From positions 1 to 30,559 of IMG/VR virus record IMGVR_UViG_3300025099_000090: 30,559 bases of DNA; one strand, given 5' to 3'. Shown piece after piece: positions 1 through 6,454 of the stretch. The position numbers and the translations under genes are program-made. Below the pieces are notes generated by a model that did not search any database, was not told the DNA's origin, and saw only the letters and a list, made by a program, of their open reading frames with translations. Each line of letters opens with the position of its first letter. The stretch's first letter is position 1. The stretch is from a virus.

Positions 1-2238
1 GTCATTATCGAGCATCGACAGTATCGTGGATTGCATGTGACACGCATCGAGGCTGTGGATGACGTTAGGGGCAATCCCGGCTTTCATCTTGCGGCTGTCG
101 ATAGCCCAAGGGTTTTCCTCTCGGAACGTAACCTGTGATCTGGTGCGCTTCATGAGAGTACGATCCCACATGCTTATCTTAATCTTGTGACCAGTCCACT
201 TGCGATATCTCTGGACGCATGGGAAGCCTATTGGCGTTCTCCATGAGACAGACTTGCCTTCCTTGGCGACCTCAGTGCAGCAGTCTTGCAGGAACTCCAT
301 GGCACCTGCGACGGACGCTAAGGTGTCCTGAATGGCGCTGTAGTTAATCTTAGCGAGGTAGTAGGCGGCCTTCTCTTGTAAATCCTCTTGCCCAAAAGGG
401 TGCTCTTTGATCTCACCATAGACCACCTGTCTGCTAAGGTCCTTCATAAGGTCTTCTTTTAGCTGATCCTTGAAGCCGTAGATGTTACTGGAGTAACCAA
501 AGGTCATCACGTTTCTCTTCACGTCCTTCCTGCCGATCCCATAGTCCAACCACAGCTTCGCTAAGGCAGGCTCTGCAGTTTCCGCTTGGAGCCTCTTTGT
601 GACCTCTTCGGCAACGTCCTGATAGACGTCGGCCATCCATGCGCTCGGCACAAGGTTGACCCTCGCAGCGTCGTCGGACGACAACATCAGACTGGAGTAG
701 TGCTGCACGCCGCTGTTGGTGCCATCTATGGATATCGGCAGGTAGCACCTGAAGTCGTCTGGTGATGCCACATAGTCAGCTATGGCGTAGCAGGCGGCAA
801 GAAACTGGAAGGGCTTGTCAGCGGACTGCCAGAAGTCCGTTGTCGCCCTGAAGTCATCAGCGACGGCCAGTATCTGCTGCAGGTGCTCCTCGGTCCACTG
901 GATGCGGTCCTCTAGGGGCTGCTTGCTGATCTTTCCGAAGTCGCCTGCGTTTGCCGCATGTATATACAGCCATCCGACGTTGTCAGGCGACACCTTACGT
1001 CCATTGGCAAACTGAAAGAGCGCCTTGCAGTGATCGTCACGCTGATAATGGAAGTGACTGACAGGGTACATGCGCCCTCGCCAGTCAAAGTTCCACGGTA
1101 GATAAAACTTGTCGTATCCTAAGAGCTCCTCGGCCTTTGCCATGGTCTGCTCAAAGCCTGTCTTGTCGCTTTTGATCTGCTGAAGCTGCTTAAAGTAATT
1201 ACGACGCTCTAGCACATAGCCCTTCTTCTGCTCTTTAGTGAGGCTGTCGAAGTCTTCTGGCATCTCCTGTTTCGTCGGTTCAACCTTAGTGGGAAACTTG
1301 GCGAATAAACTGTCAGCCTTCCAACAGTAATCGACAGCCTCATAGATGCGCCTATTGATCGACAAAGGTGTCCTCTGAACGGCATTTAAGGCTTCGACAT
1401 ATGGTGGTGTACCCATGCGCTTAAAGTCGTCCTCTATGAGCTTCTGTTGCTGTCTAGAGGCGTGCTTCACCAGAGGAACCGAAGAGGCTAAGAAGGGGTC
1501 TAAGTAGCAACCAGTAGAGAACGACGACCATGGTCTAGGCGGAACGACCATAGGGCTATAGCAGGGCTCAAGCCAACTCTCGTCAAACTTATGCTGCGCC
1601 ATGGCAGCCTCAGCCTCTTTGGTCAGCTGAATGAATATCTTGGTTTTGCCTCTGTGGTCGTTTGTCTCGAACTTCTGAAAGACGTCAGCACCCTTGAGGA
1701 TTGCATCGAGCACTGGGGCTCCTACCTGAATGCAGAACTTCTTGGACCACTTGTCGACCTTAAAGCCTTCTTTTGCAGCGACATTACGAATAGACTTATA
1801 GCGGTGCGGTTGGGAACTGTGGCTCACGGTAGCCCTATCGACAAGACGCTTATGCATAGACTTATCGTGTTTCTTCAGAGAGGTGCTGAAGCACTCTATC
1901 TCGACACGACGTCCAATCTTAACCAAAAGAGATGTCCGCTGCTCTTTCATGAGAATGCCGTCGAAACAACTATTGAGGCCAATGTATGCTAACAGGTCTG
2001 TCGACATGTCCTTTAGTGTCTCGTACCAAGCGGTCTTGGTTCCGACTTTAGATTGGCTCTTAATCGTTTCCGCAAGCTCTAAAGAGACTGCATCGAGAGC
2101 GCCAGAGATGACCTGATGTGGTACACCTTTAGCGCTCTCGGTCTTCATCTTACCGTCTCGATCAATGTATCTCTGACGGCCTTCTTCTAGTGCTTCCTGC
2201 TCTCGGCGCATCTGAAGTACGCTTAACGCAATAGTCAT
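1..2238 (-). CDS. T7-like single-subunit DNA-directed RNA polymerase (3' end beyond window)
   Basis: This is a phage-encoded RNA polymerase that would transcribe the middle and late phage genes from phage-specific promoters. 746 codons are present and the frame is open to base 1, so the C-terminal tail is missing (about 60-70 residues by comparison with T7 RNAP, 883 aa). The palm and fingers motifs are clear. A DWRGRMYP block is the T/DxxGR motif. Motif A is SIDGTNSGVQHYSS with catalytic D505. Motif B is DVKRNVMTFGYSS with K574 and Y582, the same K-to-Y spacing as T7 K631/Y639. Motif C is APNVIHSLDACHM with catalytic D731. The ATG at 2238 has GGGAG nine bases upstream. The gene follows the integrase, separated by a 193-base leader holding a nested hairpin. 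The A-to-B spacing is shorter than in T7, so the enzyme is divergent but appears intact. The family assignment is near certain. Confidence 0.97.
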   Translation of the reverse strand, partial: MTIALSVLQMRREQEALEEGRQRYIDRDGKMKTESAKGVPHQVISGALDAVSLELAETIKSQSKVGTKTAWYETLKDMSTDLLAYIGLNSCFDGILMKEQRTSLLVKIGRRVEIECFSTSLKKHDKSMHKRLVDRATVSHSSQPHRYKSIRNVAAKEGFKVDKWSKKFCIQVGAPVLDAILKGADVFQKFETNDHRGKTKIFIQLTKEAEAAMAQHKFDESWLEPCYSPMVVPPRPWSSFSTGCYLDPFLASSVPLVKHASRQQQKLIEDDFKRMGTPPYVEALNAVQRTPLSINRRIYEAVDYCWKADSLFAKFPTKVEPTKQEMPEDFDSLTKEQKKGYVLERRNYFKQLQQIKSDKTGFEQTMAKAEELLGYDKFYLPWNFDWRGRMYPVSHFHYQRDDHCKALFQFANGRKVSPDNVGWLYIHAANAGDFGKISKQPLEDRIQWTEEHLQQILAVADDFRATTDFWQSADKPFQFLAACYAIADYVASPDDFRCYLPISIDGTNSGVQHYSSLMLSSDDAARVNLVPSAWMADVYQDVAEEVTKRLQAETAEPALAKLWLDYGIGRKDVKRNVMTFGYSSNIYGFKDQLKEDLMKDLSRQVVYGEIKEHPFGQEDLQEKAAYYLAKINYSAIQDTLASVAGAMEFLQDCCTEVAKEGKSVSWRTPIGFPCVQRYRKWTGHKIKISMWDRTLMKRTRSQVTFREENPWAIDSRKMKAGIAPNVIHSLDACHMQSTILSMLDND

Positions 2239-2264
2239 CGTTCTAAACTCCCAGTATATCTAAA

Positions 2265-2307
2265 GGTGGACATAATATAACCCCTTGAAAAGAAAGGGTT
2301 TTCCACC
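2265..2307 (-). promoter_or_regulatory. Nested hairpin in the RNA polymerase leader
   Basis: On the minus strand GGTGGA (2307-2302) pairs with TCCACC (2270-2265). Inside it AACCCTT (2300-2294) pairs with AAGGGGTT (2286-2279), with one bulge and a TCTTTTC loop. The structure ends about 12 bases before the GGGAG ribosome site of the RNA polymerase gene. It could be a leader structure that affects polymerase expression or an RNA-processing site. It could also be a weak terminator for plus-strand transcripts, because TTTT follows the inner stem on that strand. The 193-base region between integrase and polymerase shows no gene. I found no convincing sigma-70 -35/-10 pair, although TATATT and TATACT hexamers occur. 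Confidence 0.4.
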
Positions 2308-2431
2308 ACGGTATTTTAGCAAAAACAGTGGTTAAATAGGGCTGTGTTCTGGTTCTGTTCTACTCCTTCAATCTAAGTGTGTAAATACTTGCGCACGTCT
2401 CGCTATCCGCAAAGTATGGAAAGCAATACCT

Positions 2432-3274
2432 TTAAGACCCCATTAGAGCCGTCGCTATATTTGCAAGGGCTTCAGGCTTCTCGTGCACGTACTTTTTGGT
2501 GGTAGCCTCAGACCGATGACCCAGTATCTTACCTATAAGTATAGTGTTGACGTTCAGGTCGTTAGCCAAGTTGGTTGCACAGGTGTGGCGCAGTGAGTGA
2601 AACACGAAGGTTTCGTCGTTGGGCGCAATGTACTTACGAGCGGCATCCCACCCATTGTAGAACGAGCGGTGCTTGTAGTGGTTCTCAGGCTTATCACCTA
2701 GAGCAGCGAGGGCCGCCCTAGCTTTCTCATTAAGAGGCACCCAACGCTCATCGCCGTTCTTAGTCTTCTCCAAATGCACCCACTCCTGAGAGCTCTCAGG
2801 AGCCTGCTGAGGGTGCCTTTTGATCATCGATGGGGTCACCTTGCGGATTTCCCCTAAGCGCATCCCTGTGTGCACTGCAAGCGTCACAAAGTGCAGCATC
2901 CACGGACGATAGAAGTCACGGCTGAACCAGTCGTTAAGCTTCTCCATTTCGTCCTTGGTCATGTACCGTGGACGACCTTCGCCCTCGTCCTGCCAACTGA
3001 CCTTGGGCGCATGTTCAATCAGGCGCATGTCCTGCGCCAACTTGAAGACGCTGCTGAGTGCGGCGGTGTATCTGTTGACCGTCGCAGGTGCCCTTCCATC
3101 AGCAAGCAGCGTGTCGAGGTATAGGTAGACATCAGACGCCGTGAAGGCCGAGATGTCACGCTTGCCGTATCCGCTGTAACGACAGACCTTCTCAAGCTTC
3201 TTGAGGTTGTCCTTAAGAGTTCTGTCTGACCAGATGCGGTGCGAGTGTAGTCGAATGAAATCTTCTAAAGTCAT
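2432..3274 (-). CDS. int: Tyrosine-family site-specific integrase
   Basis: This 280-aa recombinase would catalyse strand exchange between attP and attB through a 3'-phosphotyrosine intermediate. The N-terminal ~90 residues form a SAM-like core-binding domain. The catalytic domain shows R139 in TGMRLGEI, K172 in the beta-hairpin KTKNGDERW, H226-x-x-R229 in HSLRHT, H253 in LGHRS and nucleophile Y262 in TKKYVH. All expected active-site residues are therefore present, and the length is usual for a small phage integrase. ATG at 3274 has an AGAGAGGA ribosome site. The same leader-like string, CTTAGAGAGGACT-, precedes the gene starting at 4398. The gene lies about 1.2 kb from a tRNA-Cys 3' fragment that is the likely att core. 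Its presence next to a T7-like polymerase indicates a temperate T7-like phage. Confidence 0.97.
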   Translation of the reverse strand: MTLEDFIRLHSHRIWSDRTLKDNLKKLEKVCRYSGYGKRDISAFTASDVYLYLDTLLADGRAPATVNRYTAALSSVFKLAQDMRLIEHAPKVSWQDEGEGRPRYMTKDEMEKLNDWFSRDFYRPWMLHFVTLAVHTGMRLGEIRKVTPSMIKRHPQQAPESSQEWVHLEKTKNGDERWVPLNEKARAALAALGDKPENHYKHRSFYNGWDAARKYIAPNDETFVFHSLRHTCATNLANDLNVNTILIGKILGHRSEATTKKYVHEKPEALANIATALMGS

Positions 3275-3301
3275 CTTCTAGTCCTCTCTCTAAGTGTTGT
3301 G

Positions 3302-3448
3302 TTACCAAGGCGGCTCTTCGCCCTCGAAAGAAGGCTTCCACGGAACGTAGGTGTCAGCCCTCTCAGGAACGCGAGGCTCCTGCGCTGTGTCTCCATCGTG
3401 AGGAAACATCTGGCGCAGGAACGTCTGCAGGTCATTTGACCAGATCAC
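3302..3448 (-). CDS. Small hypothetical protein (48 aa, GTG start)
   Basis: This open frame runs from GTG at 3448 to TAA at 3302. It begins MIWSNDLQTF and ends with a Pro/Trp/Glu-rich tail, EGEEPPW. GAGG lies about eight bases upstream, within the end of the preceding gene, and the GTG follows that gene's TGA by two bases. This tight packing matches the rest of the cassette and argues for a real gene. It fills most of the gap before the integrase. I see no recognisable domain, and the function is unknown. Similar tiny acidic proteins are common among early genes of T7-like phages, which is context only. Confidence 0.55.
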   Translation of the reverse strand: MIWSNDLQTFLRQMFPHDGDTAQEPRVPERADTYVPWKPSFEGEEPPW

Positions 3449-3450
3449 TG

Positions 3451-3717
3451 TCACGCCTCACAGACGCAAAGACAGCCGGGGTTCTGCCACTCGGCATATA
3501 GATCGTACTTGTCCAAGATGCGGTTGATCTTACCGTTGACGCCAAAGTACCAGTCATCATGCTCCCAGTGCATGCAGTCGTAGAAATCAGCCCAAATCTC
3601 TTTGTCAGAGTTATCCTCGGCGCTGATCTTAAAGCGCTGCTCATCATCTGGGTCGACAAACACAGGGCAACCAATCTTCTTAAGTGCATTGTATGCGTAG
3701 TAATAATTCCTTTTCAT
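3451..3717 (-). CDS. Hypothetical protein (88 aa)
   Basis: I do not recognise this protein. It is acidic and aromatic-rich, with many D, E, W and Y residues in the centre (KEIWADFYDCMHWEHDDWYF), and ends in a Cys-containing tail, CLCVCEA. It has no membrane segment or signal peptide. The ATG at 3717 overlaps the previous gene's TGA as TGATG, which favours this start over a GTG one codon upstream. This is the third of four genes joined by one-base stop/start overlaps, so expression is likely coupled. A role as a small early protein that modulates host functions is conceivable but unsupported by homology. Confidence 0.7.
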   Translation of the reverse strand: MKRNYYYAYNALKKIGCPVFVDPDDEQRFKISAEDNSDKEIWADFYDCMHWEHDDWYFGVNGKINRILDKYDLYAEWQNPGCLCVCEA

Positions 3718-3938
3718 CACGCGTACTCCCAGTCATAAGTGTTGCTGTGGTAAGCTGAGGGCTGACCGAAGTAGTTGTCGAAGTAATCGTCGGTAAACAC
3801 TGGTTCGATCTTGCGGCTCTCCAGAGCGCAGGCGCTGCACATCTCGACAACGGTGCGCCATCCGTAGAGGCGCTCCTCTTCGTAGGTGTAGCAGCAGGAA
3901 CATGTGGGGGTCTTTGGTTGGGCTGAACGTAAAAACAT
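3717..3938 (-). CDS. Small cysteine-rich protein, possible zinc-binding (73 aa)
   Basis: This is a short protein with two cysteine clusters, TCSCCYTYEEE near residues 12-22 and MCSACALE near residues 33-40. The C-x-C-C and C-x2-C spacing is compatible with a small zinc ribbon or knuckle. The C-terminal half is acidic and Tyr/Phe-rich (DDYFDNYFGQ). The ATG at 3938 overlaps the upstream TGA as TGATG, and its own TGA overlaps the next ATG in the same way. I recognise no family. Metal binding is inferred from the cysteine spacing only. Confidence 0.7.
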   Translation of the reverse strand: MFLRSAQPKTPTCSCCYTYEEERLYGWRTVVEMCSACALESRKIEPVFTDDYFDNYFGQPSAYHSNTYDWEYA

Positions 3939-4192
3939 CAGATCATCTCCTTAGTCGTCTTGTGGTTTACAATGGGGTCAAAGATCGAGCGCTTGACGCG
4001 CACACGCACGTCAGACGAGGGGTACTCAACACGCACCCACTTCGAGCCATAGCTGAGACACTTGATGTGCCTCATGCCGCTGCCGAACTTGCTGATCTCA
4101 TCTAAAAGGTGGACACGGAATGATTTACCGCGTAGGTCAGCCGCTTTTTTGCTGATGGCAATCTTGGCTGTTTTAGCTCTGTGTCGTCTCAT
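3938..4192 (-). CDS. Small basic hypothetical protein (84 aa)
   Basis: This Lys/Arg-rich protein has a strongly basic N-terminus (MRRHRAKTAKIAISKKAADL) followed by short beta-like stretches (KWVRVEYPSSDVRVRVKRS). The charge suggests nucleic-acid binding, but I identify no known fold. ATG at 4192 overlaps the stop of the previous gene as TAATG, and the gene ends with a TGATG overlap into the next one. This arrangement implies translational coupling within one early transcript. The function is unknown. Confidence 0.7.
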   Translation of the reverse strand: MRRHRAKTAKIAISKKAADLRGKSFRVHLLDEISKFGSGMRHIKCLSYGSKWVRVEYPSSDVRVRVKRSIFDPIVNHKTTKEMI

Positions 4193-4398
4193 TAGAACGG
4201 CACCTCGCTAAGACGTGGGTCGCCTTGAAAGATTGGCTTGCCGTCACGAACGCACTCAATCAATGTGCAGGTGCCGTGTGAACGAAAGTGTACTGGCTGT
4301 GTTAAGGTGGTAACCTCATGCCACATCGCGTCCCAGTCGTCCTGAGCGGCAGATGTGCCGATGATTGACTGCATGTCGTCTTCGTGAATATAAGTCAT
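4192..4398 (-). CDS. Small acidic hypothetical protein (68 aa)
   Basis: This is the first gene after the putative attP site in transcription order. It is acidic at the N-terminus (MTYIHEDDMQ), contains single His and Cys residues, and ends in SEVPF. ATG at 4398 is preceded by GAGAGGA at about nine bases. The leader CTTAGAGAGGACTTAG closely resembles the one in front of the integrase gene, so the two transcription or translation starts may share an ancestor or control. A short inverted repeat, CTCTA/TAGAG, lies in the leader just upstream. I recognise no family, and the function is unknown. Confidence 0.7.
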   Translation of the reverse strand: MTYIHEDDMQSIIGTSAAQDDWDAMWHEVTTLTQPVHFRSHGTCTLIECVRDGKPIFQGDPRLSEVPF

Positions 4399-4462
4399 CG
4401 TCTAAGTCCTCTCTAAGTTAGTCTAGAGGGTCTTAAGCGATCTATCCGATGACCTTGGAGTG

Positions 4463-4519
4463 TGGAGGCGAGTACCGGAATCGAACCGGTGTACACGGAT
4501 TTGCAATCCGCTGCTCTAC
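4463..4519 (-). other. attP: Putative attP core: 3' portion of a tRNA-Cys(GCA) gene
   Basis: On the minus strand this stretch reads as the 3' part of a tRNA-Cys. It has a D-loop end (GTAGAGCAG), an anticodon arm with loop TTGCAAA (anticodon GCA), a short variable region, a T-arm ACCGG-TTCGATT-CCGGT, the 3' acceptor strand ACTCGCC, a discriminator T and CCA. The sequence upstream of GTAGAGC does not supply a matching 5' acceptor strand (GGCGAGT) or a D-stem, so it is not a complete tRNA. Phages commonly carry the 3' end of a host tRNA gene as attP, so that integration rebuilds the tRNA. The nearby tyrosine integrase supports this reading. Confidence 0.82.
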
Positions 4520-4557
4520 TAAGGTCGGGACTTTCGCTGCCCTCAGTAAGTACATAG

Positions 4558-4577
4558 GTAATCGGACCTCAGATTAC
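4558..4577. repeat. Short inverted repeat beside the putative attP
   Basis: GTAATC (4558-4563) is mirrored by GATTAC (4572-4577) around an eight-base spacer, about 40 bases from the tRNA-Cys fragment. Tyrosine integrases use arm-type sites flanking the core, and this repeat could be one. It is short and could be coincidental. Confidence 0.3.
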
Positions 4578-4593
4578 AAGGGGTCACTTTTAG

Positions 4594-4639
4594 AAAAAAC
4601 ACAGATCGAACCGATGACACTCGGAACAACCTGTGTTTT
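4594..4639 (-). terminator. Rho-independent-type terminator after the lysis cassette
   Basis: Reading on the minus strand, AAAACACAG (4639-4631) pairs with CTGTGTTTT (4604-4596), and the T-tract continues to 4594 (six T in all). An inner stem, CCGA/TCGG (4624-4621 with 4614-4611), lies within the loop. The element begins about 25 bases after the amidase stop and precedes the att site, so it would end the long virion/lysis transcript before the att site and early genes. The mirrored A/T arms could also let it act on plus-strand transcripts. Confidence 0.72.
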
Positions 4640-4663
4640 ATAGTCTGCCTCTGTTCTAGGCAG

Positions 4664-5113
4664 TTAACTTCCTTTGTTATACTCTTCGATAAACTCTTTG
4701 ATCTGGAAGCCGGGGCAGGCTTTAGACGCATAAGCGTTGTGGCCGCTGATCTCTTCGATCTCTGGGTATAGCCCTCGTAAATCCTTCAGAAGCTTCATCA
4801 GAGCGTCTGCCTGCTCATCAGTAAAATGCTGCTCGAACTTGTCGTTTGCCTCAGAGCCAAAGCCGCCAACCAAGGCGATACCGATGCTGCTCTTGTTGCG
4901 CCCCTTAGTGTGGGCCCCTGAGCGCTCGACAGGACGACCAAGGGCAACCGTACCGTCACGGTGGATGACCATGTGATATCCAATGTCTGACCATCCGCGC
5001 TCCTTGGTGTGCCACCCCCGGATAATCCTGACGATGTCTCCTGCTGATTTCTCTTTGTTCCAGTTGGGGCGTGTCGCTGTGCAGTGGACAATCACTTCGT
5101 TAATTTGCCGCAT
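4664..5113 (-). CDS. N-acetylmuramoyl-L-alanine amidase (T7 lysozyme-type endolysin)
   Basis: This 149-aa Amidase_2 enzyme would cleave the bond between N-acetylmuramic acid and L-alanine in peptidoglycan. Length and active site match T7 gp3.5. Zinc ligands are H10 (VHCTAT), H125 (SGHNAYA) and C133 (KACPGF), and the catalytic Y46 (IGYH) and K131 are in place. The T7 equivalents are H17, H122, C130, Y46 and K128. There is no signal peptide, so export depends on a holin. It is the last gene of the lysis cassette, starts 14 bases inside the end of the spanin-like gene, and is followed by a terminator. T7 lysozyme also binds and inhibits T7 RNA polymerase. A T7-like polymerase is encoded in this window, so a dual role is plausible but inferred. 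Confidence 0.96.
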   Translation of the reverse strand: MRQINEVIVHCTATRPNWNKEKSAGDIVRIIRGWHTKERGWSDIGYHMVIHRDGTVALGRPVERSGAHTKGRNKSSIGIALVGGFGSEANDKFEQHFTDEQADALMKLLKDLRGLYPEIEEISGHNAYASKACPGFQIKEFIEEYNKGS

Positions 5114-5534
5114 CTTCTTTGGCTCTCTTTCTACTAGTTACTAGAGTGGAAAACATGGAGCGGATGCCCCTCGATATCTCGCTTGGTGATGGCGCTAGCC
5201 AACCTGCGATCAGCAACAAGATGTACATCAGAGGCACTTCAGTGTTGTTGATGGTGAGCTCTTCGACGTCTCTGGTCTCGACAGGCTTGTCTAGCTCCTC
5301 GACACGGATCGTGGAGTTGTCACCTGCCTCGATGGTTTGCTGATTGGTTTGGACCGCCTGTGTGGCATTCTTCGCTGCCTGAGTGCCCACGACATTCGTC
5401 TGGACGCCGGGGGCTCCACCACCGCCTGACAGGAGAGATACGGCTGATCCTAAGACGCAGCCACTGGTCGATAAGACTACGACAGAGACTAAAAGTAAGC
5501 GCCTGCTTCTAGCGCTTGCTGTTGCCAAAGCCAA
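5100..5534 (-). CDS. Spanin-like membrane lipoprotein (u-spanin candidate)
   Basis: This protein of about 144 aa has an Arg-rich n-region, a hydrophobic stretch (LLLVSVVVL) and a lipobox STSGC near residue 26, so it is predicted to be lipidated and sent to the outer membrane. A Gly-rich linker and a polar Gln/Asn/Thr-rich middle follow. A C-terminal membrane helix near residues 103-115 (LMYILLLIAGWLA) is followed by a basic tail. A lipobox plus a C-terminal transmembrane segment in one chain is the u-spanin plan, which would fuse inner and outer membranes at lysis. It lies between the holin candidate and the endolysin. No ATG is available. TTG at 5534 (or 5528), overlapping the end of the holin gene, is the likely start and lacks a good ribosome site, which suggests translational coupling. 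Confidence 0.7.
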   Translation of the reverse strand: MALATASARSRRLLLVSVVVLSTSGCVLGSAVSLLSGGGGAPGVQTNVVGTQAAKNATQAVQTNQQTIEAGDNSTIRVEELDKPVETRDVEELTINNTEVPLMYILLLIAGWLAPSPSEISRGIRSMFSTLVTSRKRAKEDAAN

Positions 5535-5733
5535 AGAACGCGGCCACGAGCCCTGAAAGGGCGAGGTACTGGGTCATCAGGATGCTTTCTGCTGCAGCCA
5601 TTCTGGCAGGGTCATATAGAGTGCCTGCAGTTGTTACGATCATCATCACGAGAGCCGCCCAACACATGTAGCGTCGGTTCACTTGGTACTCGTGCATGTT
5701 GAAGTCGCTCTCTGAATGCTGTTGGTCGGTCAT
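5509..5733 (-). CDS. Holin candidate (two transmembrane segments, 74 aa)
   Basis: This small membrane protein has a polar N-terminus of about 20 residues. Two hydrophobic segments follow, roughly residues 25-42 (CWAALVMMIVTTAGTL) and 53-70 (MTQYLALSGLVAAFFGFG), with a short basic end (NSKR). Size and topology fit a class II-like holin that would permeabilise the inner membrane and release the amidase. The ATG at 5733 overlaps the preceding stop as ATGA. It sits directly before the spanin-like lipoprotein and the endolysin, completing a lysis module. The assignment rests on topology and position, not on a recognised sequence signature. Confidence 0.65.
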   Translation of the reverse strand: MTDQQHSESDFNMHEYQVNRRYMCWAALVMMIVTTAGTLYDPARMAAAESILMTQYLALSGLVAAFFGFGNSKR

Positions 5734-6173
5734 TGGAATTTACCCATGTAATACATTAACCCTAAGAGGCCGAACCCTGCGGTGAGGACCACCAGTAGAA
5801 TTATGCAGCCCCATAGGATTATCTGTTCGACAGTTTCTTGCTGTTTCTTTTTCTTGTCAGCTAAGTCTTTCTTCTTCTGTACTCGTATGTCCTTGCGTAA
5901 AGCGACGAGCTCAGTCCAAGCTGAGAAGCCCCTAGTGCTGATGACAATAGCCCTTAGCTGCTCCTCGATATCTTCAGCCTGCTTGCGCTTAACGAACGTG
6001 TCTAAGGCTTCTTCATTGGCTGACGAAAAAGGACTGCTTCTTTTCTTGTCGTGATCTGACTTAGCTGTATCGATAGCATCAAATAGGCTGCCTAAGTCTT
6101 TTGCTAGTGATGCTATCTCTTTGCCTGCAGCTATGCCTGCCTTGACGCCTGCGAATATCGTGAGTGGGTCCAT
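5730..6173 (-). CDS. Coiled-coil protein with C-terminal membrane anchor (147 aa)
   Basis: The N-terminus is Ala/Gly-rich and weakly hydrophobic (PLTIFAGVKAGIAAGKEIAS). Residues ~40-120 are highly charged and helical, with a Lys/Gln run (QKKKDLADKKKKQQE). One strong membrane helix lies at about 121-143 (LWGCIILLVVLTAGFGLLGL). Proteins of this shape often sit just upstream of the holin in marine podovirus genomes. A role in lysis or membrane association during infection is inferred from position. It could be an i-spanin-like partner, but the single membrane helix is C-terminal rather than N-terminal. The start ATG at 6173 follows the 77-aa gene closely. Confidence 0.68.
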   Translation of the reverse strand: MDPLTIFAGVKAGIAAGKEIASLAKDLGSLFDAIDTAKSDHDKKRSSPFSSANEEALDTFVKRKQAEDIEEQLRAIVISTRGFSAWTELVALRKDIRVQKKKDLADKKKKQQETVEQIILWGCIILLVVLTAGFGLLGLMYYMGKFQ

Positions 6174-6179
6174 AGGCTC

Positions 6180-6413
6180 TTAGGCGACCACGAAGTCTAC
6201 CAACAGACCTTCTTTGGTAGGATGCCTATGGTGCGGATGGTAGGCATAAGGGTCTTCGTGTCTGTATGTGTCTGCCTTCTTGTCGACAGCCGCATGTGTT
6301 TCCTGAACTCGAACTTCCTTGTCACTTTTGCCTTGCTCGAAGATAATGTTCTTGTGGGTATCAAAAGGCATCGAGGGTAGGGGAAAGTGAGCGACGAGGG
6401 TATTCTTCACCAT
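6180..6413 (-). CDS. His-rich hypothetical protein (77 aa)
   Basis: I do not recognise this protein. It has a histidine/tyrosine-rich segment near residues 51-65 (YRHEDPYAYHPHHRHPT), which might bind metal, and a short hydrophobic end (LLVDFVVA). There is no signal peptide or membrane helix. The ATG at 6413 is preceded by ATGGGG, a modest ribosome site. A 41-base AT-rich gap separates it from the gene upstream. It lies between two small membrane-protein genes in the run leading into lysis. The function is unknown. Confidence 0.55.
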   Translation of the reverse strand: MVKNTLVAHFPLPSMPFDTHKNIIFEQGKSDKEVRVQETHAAVDKKADTYRHEDPYAYHPHHRHPTKEGLLVDFVVA

Positions 6414-6454
6414 AGGTTAAACCCCATGTTATATAGTTATCGTTGGTCGTGTTC

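Noticed and set aside
1591-1992. Plus-strand 133-aa ORF
   Set aside because: It is antisense to the RNA polymerase gene and shows no domain or ribosome site.
3432-3689. 85-aa minus-strand ORF overlapping the 88-aa gene
   Set aside because: It is a shifted-frame shadow. The 88-aa frame has the TGATG coupling.
4463-4545. Complete functional tRNA-Cys gene
   Set aside because: The upstream bases do not form a D-stem or a 5' acceptor strand complementary to ACTCGCC. Only the part from the D-loop onward is tRNA-like.
6414-6454. T7-type phage promoter in the AT-rich gap (AACTATATAACATGGGG)
   Set aside because: It vaguely resembles a T7 promoter, but I found no second copy in other gaps, so the similarity is not supported.
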